Below, one piece after another: positions 1-12,081 of a DNA stretch of 64,000 nt. The stretch is from Nymphaea colorata (taxonomy: Eukaryota; Streptophyta; Magnoliopsida; Nymphaeales; Nymphaeaceae). Under the pieces are notes generated by a model that saw nothing but the letters and a program-made list of their open reading frames with translations, ran no database searches and was not told the origin of the DNA. The stretch lies in the NCBI RefSeq assembly GCF_008831285.2, contig NC_045142.1:1803001-1867000 (forward strand), read 5' to 3'. A program made the translations under genes and the position numbers. Within the stretch, counting starts at the first letter, position 1. Each line of letters opens with the position of its first letter.

Positions 1-374
1 TGGGTGAGTTTGAATCCTATGAGCTGACATTAATTTGTCAATGATCTGCTGACTTCTAGTAGTAATCTTCAACTATATCCTTTTTCTTCTTTCTATAAAA
101 GCTTGGACCCTAAGATCCGCGTAAATACGAAAACGAACTCCGGATGTGTCGTTGACCTTCGACTCCTCTGGTTAGATCTCAGGTCCAGGGTTTTCTAATA
201 TATAAAGAAAAAACATCCACTCTTATCTGAACAATGGATCTTTTCCAGTGTGAAACTCAGATCGTCCTCTGGCCTTAGCAAGCGCAGCCTTCGTCTTTAA
301 TTTTTTGTTTTTTTTCTGAAAGAATCCTTGAAAAAAGTGTGTTAGCATGGAAACCTGCTCTATATTCTCACCGC
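1..374. other. Intergenic, no gene seen
   Basis: AT-rich non-coding sequence up to the first MITE-like element. I see no open frame with family similarity and no RNA gene. Confidence 0.6.
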
Positions 375-520
375 TACGGATGTTCACAAGTCACTAACTC
401 GAACTCGAACTCACCTGATAAACTGGACTTGTTTATTACACGAGTCAAGATTGAGTTAAGAAATCAACTCCACAACATAAACGAGTCGAGCTCCCGGTCA
501 ATTAAACTCGGTTAAGCTTG

Positions 521-576
<56 letters not shown>

Positions 577-851
577 CATCTCATTAAGTTATTTGAAAGT
601 AGGTTGCTCAAATGGGCATGCAGGCGTCTCATGTTCATATTTACATGTTGCCTTTTAAAAAATAATTTTTTTAATGAAATGTTTTTTTTGCTCAAGCCAA
701 TCTTCGTTTCAAGGTTAATCAAGCCGAGTTCGCGTTTTGAAAGCTTGAGCTAATGAAATCGAACTCGACTCAAGCTCAAGCGAGTTTGAGTTTCTTTCAA
801 GACACTTGAGCCGAGTTTGAGCTGGCTCAGCTTGGCTCATGAACATCACTA
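375..851. mobile_element. hAT-like MITE with 8-bp target duplication
   Basis: The left end reads TACGGATGTTCA and the right end is the inverted TAGTGATGTTCA, so 10 of 12 bases match. The flanks are CTCACCGC (367-374) and CTCACTGC (852-859), an 8-bp target duplication with one mismatch, as hAT transposases make. The interior has GAGTCGAGCTC-type motifs repeated in both orientations and an (AT)n run, and no transposase. At about 477 bp it must be non-autonomous. Family assignment rests on the TSD length and termini only. Confidence 0.72.
523..573. repeat. (AT)n microsatellite
   Basis: About 50 bp of uninterrupted AT dinucleotides inside the MITE-like element. Confidence 0.95.
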
Positions 852-1377
852 CTCACTGCCCAAGTAAAAAATTCAAATTCAAAGTCATATGTTAAAAGTA
901 AAAAATCAATTTTTGGAAAAACAAAATTCAAAGTCATATGTTAGCCATTTACATCTGAAAAAAAAAAGAACGAAATTGGTGGTTGGAATGTCGATATATT
1001 TGATGTAGATCAGATTATCCAATTGAACTGTTCTGAAAAAATCATATATAAATCATATTGGATTTGAATTTAAGAAATGACATTGCATCAAATTCGAAAT
1101 ATACATAAATATCCAATCGAATTTGGATTCAGATTTGGATCAGATTTATTTTTAAGTAACAATGTCCTTACATTTTAGAAATTGGTAGGATTTGATTCAA
1201 AATTTGGATTCAGATATAAATATAAAAACTGTATTCAGATTGGATTTATATTGTGAAATTGGAATTGGATTTCGATATGGCTTTACTTTATTCAAATTAG
1301 AATCCGATTGAACATATGAATATCTCAAAGAATGGATATGGTTAACACTGCATAGTCACAAATAATGTTTCGAAGTT
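852..1377. repeat. AT-rich repeat-derived DNA with GGATTTGAAT-like motifs
   Basis: From about 1010 to 1345 the motif GGATTTGRATT/GGATTCAGATTT recurs on both strands. The same composition occurs in the TIR element at 14169-14586 and near 29345-29560, so this is probably another decayed copy. No gene is seen. Confidence 0.4.
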
Positions 1378-1692
1378 TTAAACGGTAAGGTTTTTCCTCG
1401 GGTATAATATATCAAGCTTTAAAAAAACGAAAAAAATATGGTAAATTTTTAAAAAACTAAAAATAGAGAGAATAACACAAACATACAAATATACGTAGAT
1501 TTGCAATAAGCAAGAAATGAAAAATGAAAAAAAAAAACTGCTTGACATTAAAAAAACTGAAAAAAAAAATTAAAGAAACCTGAAAAAAACAAGCGAAAAA
1601 ACGTGTTTTTCATTTTAAATGTTGTTTTAAAAAAAAACGAGTTTTTAAAGTTTAAAACAGTAAATTAATTCATCGCATTTTTGAAACGAGTG
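1378..1692. repeat. Dispersed repeat, copy 1 (A-rich family)
   Basis: This segment shares ordered blocks with 9722-9975: an AATAACACAAA block, then GTAGATTTG followed by AATAA, a run of A-rich sequence, and finally a TTAAAAC block leading into ATCGCATTTTT. Order and spacing are preserved in the same orientation, so the two are copies of one family. No coding capacity and no clear termini are seen. Confidence 0.55.
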
Positions 1693-4504
1693 GGCAGTCG
1701 GGGTCTCTGTTTTGAATTTCAAAAATTCCTTATAGTAAGAAAGGCACCACCTACATACAAATTAGAACATAGCGAAGGCATTAATTATCCCATAAAGCTG
1801 AAAGAAGACCTGAAGAAAATGTGAGCACATTTGTTCACTTCTTAAGATGAAATAAAGAAACATCTCGTCCCTCACAAGAGACCTTGTGGAGAGAATGAAG
1901 TAGCAGTCACATGCCGTGGGCACGTCGTCGAACAAACGGGCGGACAAAGTTTGTGACTTTATAAACTAGCCCTTGTCATCAAAGTCCTAAACTATATAAC
2001 GTGACCACGTCGGACCTAAAAAATCGCAGATTAAGTCACGAAAATAAGAAAGACAGAAATTAATAAGAAAAAATTAGTTAAAATACTTTATGAAGAACAT
2101 GAATTTCATGACCTCAAAAAACAAAACACACACATGTTACCTACAACATGCACACTTTTAATATTAGAAACAACCAAAATTGACTATTTAAATTGTTCTT
2201 AATACTTAAATAGGTTACCTCTATGGTTCTTTTCTTAAAATCTTATTTCGTTAAAAAAATCATCACAAAAAATGCATTCCATTGTTAAAGACTGTGGTCA
2301 AGCAATTATTATCGCCAATACACCTTTTAAGATAGTTTTTAATGACAAGAAATAAGAGAAAAAAAAAGCCATAGGTAAAAACTAAAAAATGATCAACTTA
2401 CTTAATATATATTTTGTATCAACTTATAAGATCATATTGGTAAGGTTAGAAACACTTTAAATATCATATTTAACATTTTTTCGTATTTTCAATCTTTTTA
2501 TTTTAAATATGTATAATGACTTTCACATGCAACATAATATTGAATTTTTTAAAAAAATATCTAACTTTGGGACTTGAGTTCCCCCCAAAAACAAAAAACC
2601 TTCTTAACATTTTTTATAAGTGCATTGTATCGTTGTTCTCCATAATACATTATATAATGCACTATATTAGACATAGCACTAGTTGCCATTGAAAGCGGAT
2701 CCCAATTAAGAACGCTAAATTCCTCAAAGCAAAGAAGTAAGAACCCTTCTTTTACGATAAGCATGTCCATAATAGTGCACATATACAAAAAAGGTCGTGC
2801 TTGTCAACCAATAAATCTCTGTAGCACGGAAGTAATCAAGTTAATACAACGGCAGTAAGGAAGGGCAGGTGTTTGGGAGTTAACGGCGAAAGTTCGGCAG
2901 TCAAATGCATACTCTGTTTTGTTAGGTGTGCTTTTGTAAAATGTTTAGTCGCTGGCGTGTTTCGTAATCTTTATCTCTTCAAATAATAAAGAGAATTGCA
3001 GAGACCAATTTTCGGTCGCTGACTGATGCTTGCAGACACCAATTCACTGCTCTGCGATTCTTGAATCGTGAACCGGTCATCTGGTGATGCCTGGAATAAG
3101 GCCAATATACCGAGAAGGCCAAAAACCATGGTTGTCAGCGGGGTTTCTGCAAATTCTTTGACCTCATCAATTTCCAGAGTACCAATCGACCATTTAATGC
3201 AATTGATTGGGAGTTGCCAGATACAACCATCTAAATAATGAGGAGAACATCCCTTGAAACTAAAGCTTCAAAAGCTTCTCGTGCTTCATACCTACATACT
3301 TTTCTCTGTACCATCTTTGATTTTTTTTTCTTCATTGATGCTTCAATCTGTACTTTCTGCAAATCACTAAAATGTATAAATCTAATATAAAATGCAATAA
3401 ATGCTGCTATACCATGAAGATGCATGCTAAAGGGTCCCTCAAGTGACAGCAATGCAATACATATACATACAAAACATGCACACACAGAGGCACAAAATAG
3501 GTCGACAGCCCAAACAGAGAATTGCAGGTATGACAGGCTCGCTTTCACAGACATGGAAACCTTTTAAAAGGGGGATGAATTGATACTGCATTTTTGAGCA
3601 TCTTCCAATCCAAACTGCCATAACAAATAATATACATTCCCAGGCATGAAGTTTTCTTGGATTTGCAGCATGACCAAAAACCATGTCATCTCAAGGATCC
3701 TTTGAGCTGCAGGAGAATAAGAAATCTTAAACCATAAGCTCAAACCTGAAATGGCGTGCATGTTTTCCAATGAGTTTCATGGGTAACCTGAACCAAAAAC
3801 TTAGAACTTTTTCAAGAATGCCTCCTCAATCTTGTTTGTAAATCGAGTCACTTGGCAATTTACGCAACTCTGTCAACGAACCAAAACTAAAGAATCATCA
3901 CGCAGTGGCTTACATTGCTAGTGACAATAGGCTGCCTAGATGTGCGGTCTCTGTACACCAAGTTGTCCAGTTATTTTTCTCCATTTGCACAAAGAATGAT
4001 ACCCATCTCCAAAGCGCCATGTTTCCCTCAATCGTTTTGCAATATCAGCCTCAAGGAAACCAATTTTGTCCAATAACCCATATCAGCTGTTTAAATGGAG
4101 TTTTCCTTGCAGATGCCCAACAAATGTATTCTCAAAGATAAGCTGCATGTTGGTGAGATTTAAGAGCTTATACATTTACAACAAATCAAACCACATCGGG
4201 TTTTTTATAGAGATATTATTATCAGCAAAGAATTTCTTTCCACATAAAACTTTCGAGAATATAAAAAATTATATACACCGAAAGAATCAAACCTGTAAAA
4301 GGAAAAGTAATTAGGAGACTCTGTATAGGCCTCTCATAAGATGTACCACGACGAAGAGCTGATTCTTTACGCACACGACACTCTTTTCGACGAACTACAC
4401 GCATTGTTGCTGCATCGAACTTCCTGAAAATTGTGGAATTCCTACGACAATTAACGAGAAAACTGACTTTTCCGGTTTCACGCTTGGAGACGCTGTCACC
4501 AGCA
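1693..4504. other. Intergenic, no supported gene
   Basis: Short open frames on both strands have no recognisable domain and many stops. The part from about 3050 to 4150 is less AT-rich and has frames on both strands, so it could be a decayed gene or an untranslated transcript, but I recognise nothing. The last few hundred bases may carry the 3' untranslated region of the minus-strand gene ending at 4505. Confidence 0.5.
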
Positions 4505-6166
4505 TCAACGCTCGAGAACCACGTTAAGATCTTCACTAGCAGACCGGCGATTTTCATAATGGCAGATGAAACTGAGCCCTACCAAGAGCTCCGCCATAGC
4601 CTCCTCCGTCTTCTCCCTATCGGCGAAGTAGAGAGTTTGCATAAGCAGAACGTTGGTCCTGGAGATAAACTGCTGCTGCTCGAAATTCCGCTCGGATTGC
4701 CAGCGGACCATGTCGTGAGCTAGCGGCGACAGCCACTCCAAGATGTTTTCAAGCTTTTCTCTGCAGCAATCGGCAGCCTGATCGTCGCAGTCGGCGGATT
4801 CTTTTTTCATTCCGCGCTGCCTGTGCTTCGTCTTGATTTTCGCTCGCAGGCTTGTGGGTAGCAACTGATAGAGATCGCACCTGGCATCTTCGCCGACCAT
4901 ATGAGGAAATTGAATCAACCTCTGTACAAGAAGTATGACGTTGGCGTAGCGCAAAGCCAGAGCGGAACCACCAACGGTCGATGGAGAAGCGTTCAATAAT
5001 CGGTTCTTCTGCCCCGGCACCCATCCTTGACCCTCCAAGAAGTGAAAATTTTGGGTTTCCGATCCATCTTCTGGACCAAAATCGTGAATTTTAGACGATC
5101 GAACGCTCTGTTTGTGCTTGACATCTGAGGAGCGGAACAAGCTGTCCGAGTAAAATGCCGTCAAATCCCCGCTCTTTACGGCAAGGCCTGATCCGATGCT
5201 CTGAAAAAGCGGCCCAGACCTAGTGACACCAGCACTCTTTGCCGTTGAGGTCCTCTCCAAGGGGCCGGAAAAGTTTCCCCTCGGTCTAGCTTCTGGGAAA
5301 CGGAAAGCACAATCCGACGCGCGGGGAAAGACTATGGAACGAGACCCCGAATTTCGACCGCTCCCACCGGAAGCCACAGGCATGATCACGATGGCGCTCA
5401 CCTTGGGTAATCCGGGAACGTGAGGGCCGAAGATGAAGCAGATCCTGGCGTAGATCGTGCAGACCATCCTAGCCATTAGCCCGACGGCCATATCAAAGGT
5501 CTGGTTCCAAAGAGATACCTGACGAAGATGCCGGACCCGCTGCTTCTGCCACGCGAACTTCTGCCTGAAAAGCTCGACGTTTGCCTTCGGCCCGCCGAGC
5601 GCCCGCCATTGCTGCATCCTCTTGTCCGACGCCTCCATATCCTTCAGCGTCTCGAGCTCCACGAAGAGATCGGCGGTGAGCGAGACGTAAGTCTCCATGG
5701 ACCTCACCCTCTCGTCGACCTCCACCGCCGGGAACCCCAATTCCCCGATCCCCGTGCCGTCGCGCGCCAAATCGGCGTATATGTGCACGAACCCCCTCAG
5801 GCTCGGCTCCGCGCACCGCTGCCCCAGCCTCGCGACGGCGTCGGCTATCCGGCCGAGGTCCTCGAGCTTCTCGGCGCAGGCGAGGCCGAGAAGGAACCCC
5901 TCGTCGCGGGAGATGAGCGACGCGACGCCCTCCGACTCCATCGTCTCCGATCGGAGCCGCGACATCTCGTCGTCGCCGAGGGAGCGGTGGAGGTAAACGA
6001 TCCTGGACATGATCTTGGCGACCTCAAGGGATAGTATTCCTATCTGCCCGGGCGGCCGCTCGGGCTCCGTAAGGCGGCCCTTCTTCTGGCTCTGTTTCTG
6101 GTTCTTCTTCCGCCCCTCCAAAACCTGGCTGCGCAGGCGCGCCAACCAGGATTTGACGGTGAACAT
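4505..6166 (-). CDS. PSK SIMULATOR (PSI)-like protein, DUF3475 + DUF668
   Basis: Single-exon gene of 553 residues, starting at ATG (6164-6166) and ending in TGA (4505-4507). Residues about 42-98 (IGILSLEVAKIMSRI and following) match the plant DUF3475 domain. Residues about 397-486, starting TVGGSALALRYAN, match the start of DUF668. The linker is Ser/Gly/Arg-rich. This two-domain architecture defines the plant family that includes Arabidopsis PSI1-3, linked to phytosulfokine-related growth, and shorter intronless relatives. The N-terminus is MFTVKSW, not the Met-Gly of myristoylated PSI proteins, which places it with the shorter intronless relatives. The 5' half of the frame is strongly GC-rich against AT-rich flanks, which produces long shadow frames on the other strand. 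Biochemical function is unknown; the domain call is firm. Confidence 0.93.
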   Translation of the reverse strand: MFTVKSWLARLRSQVLEGRKKNQKQSQKKGRLTEPERPPGQIGILSLEVAKIMSRIVYLHRSLGDDEMSRLRSETMESEGVASLISRDEGFLLGLACAEKLEDLGRIADAVARLGQRCAEPSLRGFVHIYADLARDGTGIGELGFPAVEVDERVRSMETYVSLTADLFVELETLKDMEASDKRMQQWRALGGPKANVELFRQKFAWQKQRVRHLRQVSLWNQTFDMAVGLMARMVCTIYARICFIFGPHVPGLPKVSAIVIMPVASGGSGRNSGSRSIVFPRASDCAFRFPEARPRGNFSGPLERTSTAKSAGVTRSGPLFQSIGSGLAVKSGDLTAFYSDSLFRSSDVKHKQSVRSSKIHDFGPEDGSETQNFHFLEGQGWVPGQKNRLLNASPSTVGGSALALRYANVILLVQRLIQFPHMVGEDARCDLYQLLPTSLRAKIKTKHRQRGMKKESADCDDQAADCCREKLENILEWLSPLAHDMVRWQSERNFEQQQFISRTNVLLMQTLYFADREKTEEAMAELLVGLSFICHYENRRSASEDLNVVLER

Positions 6167-7019
6167 TGTTCCCCGCCGGCAACCTCACGGTTTCCGGCGC
6201 ATCTCCGGCGGAAGGAGAGGAGATAGAGGAGCGACCGGTGGGCTGTTGGTGGTCAGGGCGGCCTTAAAGGAAAGAGCTCAAGAGGCGGAGACGCGGTGCG
6301 GACCTCGGACAGTTGGATTACAGCGATGGAGGGGAGAAGCCAGCCTTTCATTTGGGGGCCCCGCCTTTCCCGCCAACTGGGACGCACTGAGACGCAAGGG
6401 AAGGGAAGGAGCTTCCGATTTTTGTTCTTTTTCCCCAAATTCTGTTTCAGGACCTTATTTCCTCTATTATCATTTAAAGCGCCTTATTTTTTTCGAATTC
6501 ATCGATTTGACTGCTCTAAAGTCTAAACCTTTTTGTTTTTCCTCTCAAGGGTCCATAAATAGAAAATAATTGTTGTGTTTTTCCTTTTTACCTTGCCATG
6601 TGTTGGCCAATTGACTGCCACACGATAAAGAAAGAATGTTTTTATGTCCTTGAGTGTTTGATTTTATGAATACCAATTACTTTTTAAGAACCCAAATTTG
6701 TGACTTTTAATTTCGCTCAAAATATTACATATTTGTTCCAAACTTTTAATTTACAAACACTTGTGAGTGTTTGATTGTTTCAGCTTTTACATTTTGAGAT
6801 TCTGAGTTAACTTAAGTCAACTTCTATTTTATGGTTCTAACAAACTATAGATTTCAAAATGGTGTTCTTAAGATCTTGTTCATGTTTTAGCTCTTAAGTT
6901 GGAAAAAAAAAAGGGCGAGGTTTGATTTGAGATCCATCTAGGTAGGTTATTTGTAATGTCATTTCATCATAGTCGGTTGAATGTGAAAAACAGCTAATTG
7001 CATTTAAGTAAGTTTTGCT
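6167..7019. other. Upstream region of the PSI-like gene
   Basis: The first ~280 bases are GC-rich and probably hold the 5' untranslated region and proximal promoter of the minus-strand gene. AT-rich sequence with no gene follows. No individual element is called. Confidence 0.4.
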
Positions 7020-7228
7020 ACATACCATTGGTTGTTATGTGCATTCTACCTGCGATGGTTCAGCACCAAAAGTACTTTATGAAATCTATGAATTTCAAAT
7101 AAATCTTTACAATTAACGACTTACCATTATCATTAGTTGCTATGTGCATTCCACCTGCGATGATAAAAATTGTTCAACACTAAAAGCGCATTGTAAAATC
7201 TATCAATTACAAATAAATCTTTACAATA
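7020..7228. repeat. Diverged ~110-bp tandem duplication
   Basis: Two consecutive units share the order TACCATT, TATGTGCATTC, ACCTGCGATG, TTCAGCAC/TTCAACAC and AAATAAATCTTTACAAT. The second unit has a small insertion after CGATG. Non-coding. Confidence 0.7.
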
Positions 7229-8442
7229 TTCAAACCAAATATTTTATATTCTTCTTAAAAGTCGAAGATATAAACTATAGTTATAAAGTCTTCTAAGAAA
7301 GACAGAACACAACAGTGAGAGTAGGAGAAGAAAATGGTTTTGGAAACGTAAGACGCGTTGGGGATTTTAGATGAAATGTTGGTTTTGAAAGGAAAGAATT
7401 TCCCCTTCCCGTAACTCTCGTAGGGCGAGTGGACTTGGAAGGAATGTCCATGTAGGGACGGCCCGCTTCTTCATTTGTCCATTTAGACCGACTTTTGGTT
7501 GTTTGGATATGGGAGATCTACTTTTATCTGGTCCGACGCCGTGGTCCAAACTGGCAGGGCATGGACGCTAGTGGCGCTCAAATGATAAGGGGGTCGGTTG
7601 GCGTTATTCGCTTGGATCATGATCCGAACTGTATGGACCTCGATCCATTTAACTAAACTTTTAAATACTGCCCTAAAAAAAAAATATTTGGTTGTTTTTA
7701 AATTCGACCAAACTTTAGAATACTTCATATCCTTACAATGATAAGAAAGTCATATATAAGCATTTTTTCGTAGATGAAATAGTATGTAATTGTTACGTGA
7801 ATTTGTTCTTAAAATTGAGGTTTATTCATCAAACACTTCTTAAGTTGTTTTATTATCTTCATGAAATAGTTAGATATTATTTCCCTTACTAAAAACCCTA
7901 AAATTTATGTTGACATTCTTTGTATTTTCTCTTGTTGTAATGCCTAAGAATTTATTTACGTCGATGTCAACATGAATTTTAAAATTCGTGCTTCAAGTCC
8001 CACCATGTTGATGGAATATGAGCTGTTTGTCTTTTATTAGAGTAAGATTTAAAATATTATGATACATTAAGGTGATTCAACCTACAAACTTAGCAAAATA
8101 AAATTATACAATTGTTTTATCAAAACATGGTGGCAAGTTTGTTTGATGTACTAAATTCGACCGAATCTGATTTTCTAATATTATTTAAATTTTATTTGAG
8201 TCCTGACCTTTGGCAGCTCCAATGAAGAAGATGTGTTCTTTCCAGTTGGAAAACTGCTAGGACTTTGGGATTTGGGTTGGCGGTGACCACTCTTTTTATG
8301 TTATGTCTTTGTTTGAGATTCCTGTTCTCCTTCACTTGACAACAGCTTCTTTTTTTGGTGTAATATATTTGGCTTGCCTTAAAAAAGAAAGTCTCAAGGC
8401 AAAAAGAAAGTCTCAAATTCAATGGAAAGAATAAGTCTTATT
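7229..8442. other. Intergenic, no gene seen
   Basis: AT-rich sequence with only short, unrecognised open frames on both strands. Confidence 0.55.
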
Positions 8443-8668
8443 ATGGCGGCAAAGTGGTCCGGCTTGTCTAATAACTTGGGTTCGAGTCATAGAATGGTCA
8501 TTGTCACGTTGCAGTACACGGCATTTGCACCAACTCCTTGTTAAGCCAAAGCAGGCATAAGGCTTGGAGATGAAACGTTTTACGCTGCTAGATGAGCGAC
8601 AAAGTTTATCAACTTGGGTACAGTTTCTTCGAGTTAGAAATGTGAAAGAACATTAAAAAAAAAAAAAA
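8443..8668 (+). mobile_element. Possible tRNA-derived SINE
   Basis: The 5' part has an A-box-like GGCAAAGTGG followed about 35 bases on by GGGTTCGAGTCA, close to the RNA polymerase III B-box consensus GGTTCGANTCC. The segment ends in a 14-A run (8655-8668). A head of pol III promoter boxes and an A-tail about 225 bp apart fits a plant SINE. Only a weak shared AAGTCT is seen at the flanks. It could be a chance box arrangement. Confidence 0.42.
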
Positions 8669-9549
8669 GAAGTCTCCCTATATACACATTTGATTGAATT
8701 ACCTTTTTAAAGTAAGTTTACGTGCATACTTGGTATATTTTTTCATTTTGATTGGTAGATTATATGGTGAATACGGAAGTTGATTCTATTATATATTTAA
8801 GAGTAATTGGTACATCCCATACCACTAGGTCGGGAACAATAACAAGATATCTCAAAATTGATTGTTAAAACATCTTTTTGTACAATCCAACTTTATAAAT
8901 ATGATCTTAAGAATGTTTTGATGAGAAACATATGATAAGTTAAATAATTTTTTGAGTTCAAAATGTTTTTGTGATAATGAATGATTGAATGACTTCAAAA
9001 TTTTACTACTAAAAAAGTCAATATTTTTCACGAAAACAACTTGGACTAAGAATCATGCTCTAATAAAGAGGCACCTCTAATAAGAAGTTATATATAATAT
9101 GCCTTCTTAGATAACTTTTAAGCCTTAAATATTCATATTATTAATAAAATATGCCTCCTTAAATGAGCCAATTAATGAAAAGATTTTCAAATCTTTTGCC
9201 AACAGATCTTGATACGGCTTTAGAAGCCCTTTAATCTCACCTCTTGAAGAGTCACATAAGGCATGAAGAATGCCAAATTGAATGCAGAATCTGCGCTCGC
9301 TATACAGATCTATATCTAACAGTGCCTTGTTATTATCATCAGACTCCTGATCACAGAAAAGCACAGTAATAAATAAATCAATCAACTTCCAACCAGTTAT
9401 TTCTCATCAAATCTTTTCAACTTCGATTCCTTGTGCCCTTAAAACTTCAATAATTTCTTGATCTCATTTAATCTCAAAGATCTTTAATCACATTACTTTG
9501 TCCTTATCAACCAAGAGGGAGAAATGTGTTTGTCAATTATTTGCGCCGA
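8669..9549. other. Intergenic, no gene seen
   Basis: AT-rich. Open frames of at most 86 codons have no family similarity. Confidence 0.55.
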
Positions 9550-9700
9550 CTGAGCCCGGTTGACCCAATAAAAAAATTTTAATACATATTTTGTTAATTT
9601 TTATATTTAATTATAATATTTTATTACTATCAATTATATTTATATATTACATATATTAAAAATATATGTTTTTTTAAATTTAATCAGGCCGGGTTCGGGT
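9550..9700. repeat. Partial copy of the 11755-12081 MITE-like family
   Basis: The AT-rich core and the following AAATTTAATCAGG block match the interior of the element at 11755-12081 in order and orientation. The left side has a GGTTGACCC block in place of that element's GC-rich arm. Terminal repeats are not recognisable, so this is a remnant. Confidence 0.5.
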
Positions 9701-9721
9701 TTGGGTTTTAGGTGTTAGGTT

Positions 9722-9975
9722 GGAAAAAAAAATGAAATAAGTGAGAAACTAATAACACAAATATCAAAAAAATAAGTAGATTTGTAATAAATAAAAAATT
9801 AAAAATTAAAAAAACTGTTTGGAATTAAAAAAATTGAAAAAAATGAAAAAGTGAAAAAATTGCAAAAAAAATCGTTAAAAATGGGTTAAAAACTCATTTT
9901 TTTTAACTTTTTTTTTCTAAAAAAACACTTTTTTTAAAAGTTTTAAAACGTCATTTAATTTATCGCATTTTTTTC
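9722..9975. repeat. Dispersed repeat, copy 2 (A-rich family)
   Basis: Second copy of the family seen at 1378-1692, same orientation, sharing AATAACACAAA, TAGATTTG plus AATAA and the ATCGCATTTTT block near the end. A short tandem of TCGAGTTTTTTTCGAAAAAA follows at about 9975-10028. Confidence 0.55.
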
Positions 9976-10029
9976 GAGTTTTTTTCGAAAAAAAAAACGA
10001 GTTTTTTTCGAAAAAAAAAACGAGTTTTC

Positions 10030-11754
10030 TGTTATTATGATTATGAGTTAGAAAGTATCAAAATGCTCTTGTTTGCTAAATGGAAGACCCCACCCTTATA
10101 AGGACAAAAGTTGTCTGAAAAAAAAAAAAACCTACAAATGACCAAAAGCTCCCATGAGGGAACACGATTTCCCATGTTTTGAGCATAACAGGGAAAATCA
10201 ACCTCTCCCATATAAGAGACTGTTAAAGAAAAAATAATGAAAAATATTAAAACAAAAGAGTTGATTGGACCTGTCACAAGAAATTATTCAAATAAAGAGG
10301 GCAAAAAAGGAAAAGAGGTGATAGTGATGGTAGTAGCGGTGCACTAGTGGCGAATGTGATTATACTCGAAGTCTTGTAGTTATGAAATAAAATAAATGAG
10401 AAAGGTACTTTAAAAAATGATGTTTATTTAAGAAAGGTAGTTACTCTCATAAAAAAAAACAAAAAAAAAACAAGGTATGAATCGATCATTTTAAAAATAA
10501 GTGTCTGAGCTTGTTCTGCCAAGACATCAATGCTGGTATTCGACCAATGTAGGTAGAAGTTGAGCAGATCATATAATTTGCTAAACCACATTATTTATTA
10601 AGATTTTTTTTTTTTGATTTAGGAGGTTACAGTTTGGATATAATCCTGCCTTGTGTTTTTGCTTTTTCTTGATATGAGCCTCAACTTTTTTGAGTGGCCT
10701 TTTTTGAAGATGAGGTTAACAACCCACCACCCGAAAAAGCGCAAGAAGGACCTCTCCATTTCTTCAGTCTTCAGGGTCCTGCGTTGCATTGGGACATGGG
10801 CATGGTATGGTATACCTGTCAACCAGAGCATCACAGTCTCACTTTTTACGGTTCAGGAGTGTAGTACTTATAGGAATCAATCCGGCATTCTATGCATCCA
10901 TCCGTTTGCCCAACCAGCTACATTAAATCTTTTTTGCAACATCAGTAAATTCATGTCGCGTCAAAACCGATCCACGGATTTCAAATCTAGAGTAATCAAA
11001 ACGCTCCTTTAAAGTATGTAATAAGATCCCCATAAGTTCAATAAAACAGCTAATAGTTAGGTAACAGAAGAATCCCCAGTGAGAGGTAACCTCCAAAAGC
11101 CAAGCGTGGAAAAGCCCAACAAGTGTTAGATTTGGATCTTGTCAAGTGGGTCTGCTCACACCGATCACGTACTCCAGCTAGCAAACAGCCAACGAATAAA
11201 ATATAAAGCACTCCCTTGATTGGCAAGTAAAACATAGCTTTCTCTTATCTTATCTTATGCTTCTTGGTGACATTAATTAATGCTTAGCTAATTATTGTAT
11301 GTGCTCCTGCAAAGATTCCTTCACCGAACAAAGAGAATATCAAGTTTCTTTTTCCTTGTTTATGAGTCTATTATTATTAAAGGGTTCAAGGTCTCTCACT
11401 TCAAGAGTCGCTTTCCCCTTTATAAAGGGCAAGGAATATGAATGATGTGAAGAAGTTGAAAGTTTACCAAACTAGGGGGGAACATGGCTAAAAATGTTGA
11501 TGCATATTTGGTATTTCTTGGCCTTAGTCTTTCCTTCTTTCTTCTTTTCTTTTTTCTGAGATAAAGTTTACTGAGCCTTCAACTCGTGTAATTAGTGTAC
11601 AAATATTTACCTTAGTAGAGTTACCTAAACTCTTCAAGTTAAAGAACCTAAAGATGATTGTGGGTGATTTGGAGAAGCATTCCATCTTATTGCCCAAAAA
11701 AGAGCCAAAGCTCCCATCTACTTTGCTGTCTTGGGGTGTTGTATTTGTTGTGCT
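10030..11754. other. Intergenic, no gene seen
   Basis: AT-rich sequence with unrecognised short frames on both strands around 10620-11010 and no domain similarity. Confidence 0.5.
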
Positions 11755-12081
11755 TAAGCCTGGGCACCGGACCGAGCCGCTGCCTAGCCGGTACCCCGCC
11801 CAATTCGGGCCTGAGCCTAAGCCTGAGCCTGGAAAAAAGGAACCCATGCCGGCTCGATAATGAGTTTTTTACTTTTTTTATTTTTATATATATTTATAAT
11901 ATTTTATTTTAATTAATTATATTTATATAAATTTTTTATTTAAAAATATATTTTTAAATTTAATCAGGTCGAGCTCGAGCTTGGTTTTTCGAGTCGGGCT
12001 GGCCCGGGCCCGGGTTTGGAATGTTGGGCCGGCCTGGGCGCGACTCATTATCGGGTCGGGTCAGCCCGATGCCCAGGCTTA
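11755..12081. mobile_element. hAT-like MITE, TIR TAAGCCTGGGCA, 8-bp TSD
   Basis: The ends are perfect 12-bp inverted repeats: TAAGCCTGGGCA at 11755 and its complement TGCCCAGGCTTA ending at 12081. The flanks GTTGTGCT (11747-11754) and GCTGTGCT (12082-12089) form an 8-bp target duplication with one mismatch. GC-rich arms of GGGCC/CCGGC motifs surround an AT-rich core of about 110 bp. The element is 327 bp with no transposase, so non-autonomous. TSD length and TA-starting ends fit hAT. Confidence 0.82.

Noticed and set aside
5528..6034. Plus-strand 168-codon frame opposite the PSI-like gene
   Set aside because: Antisense shadow of the GC-rich 5' half of the PSI-like coding sequence; no domain.
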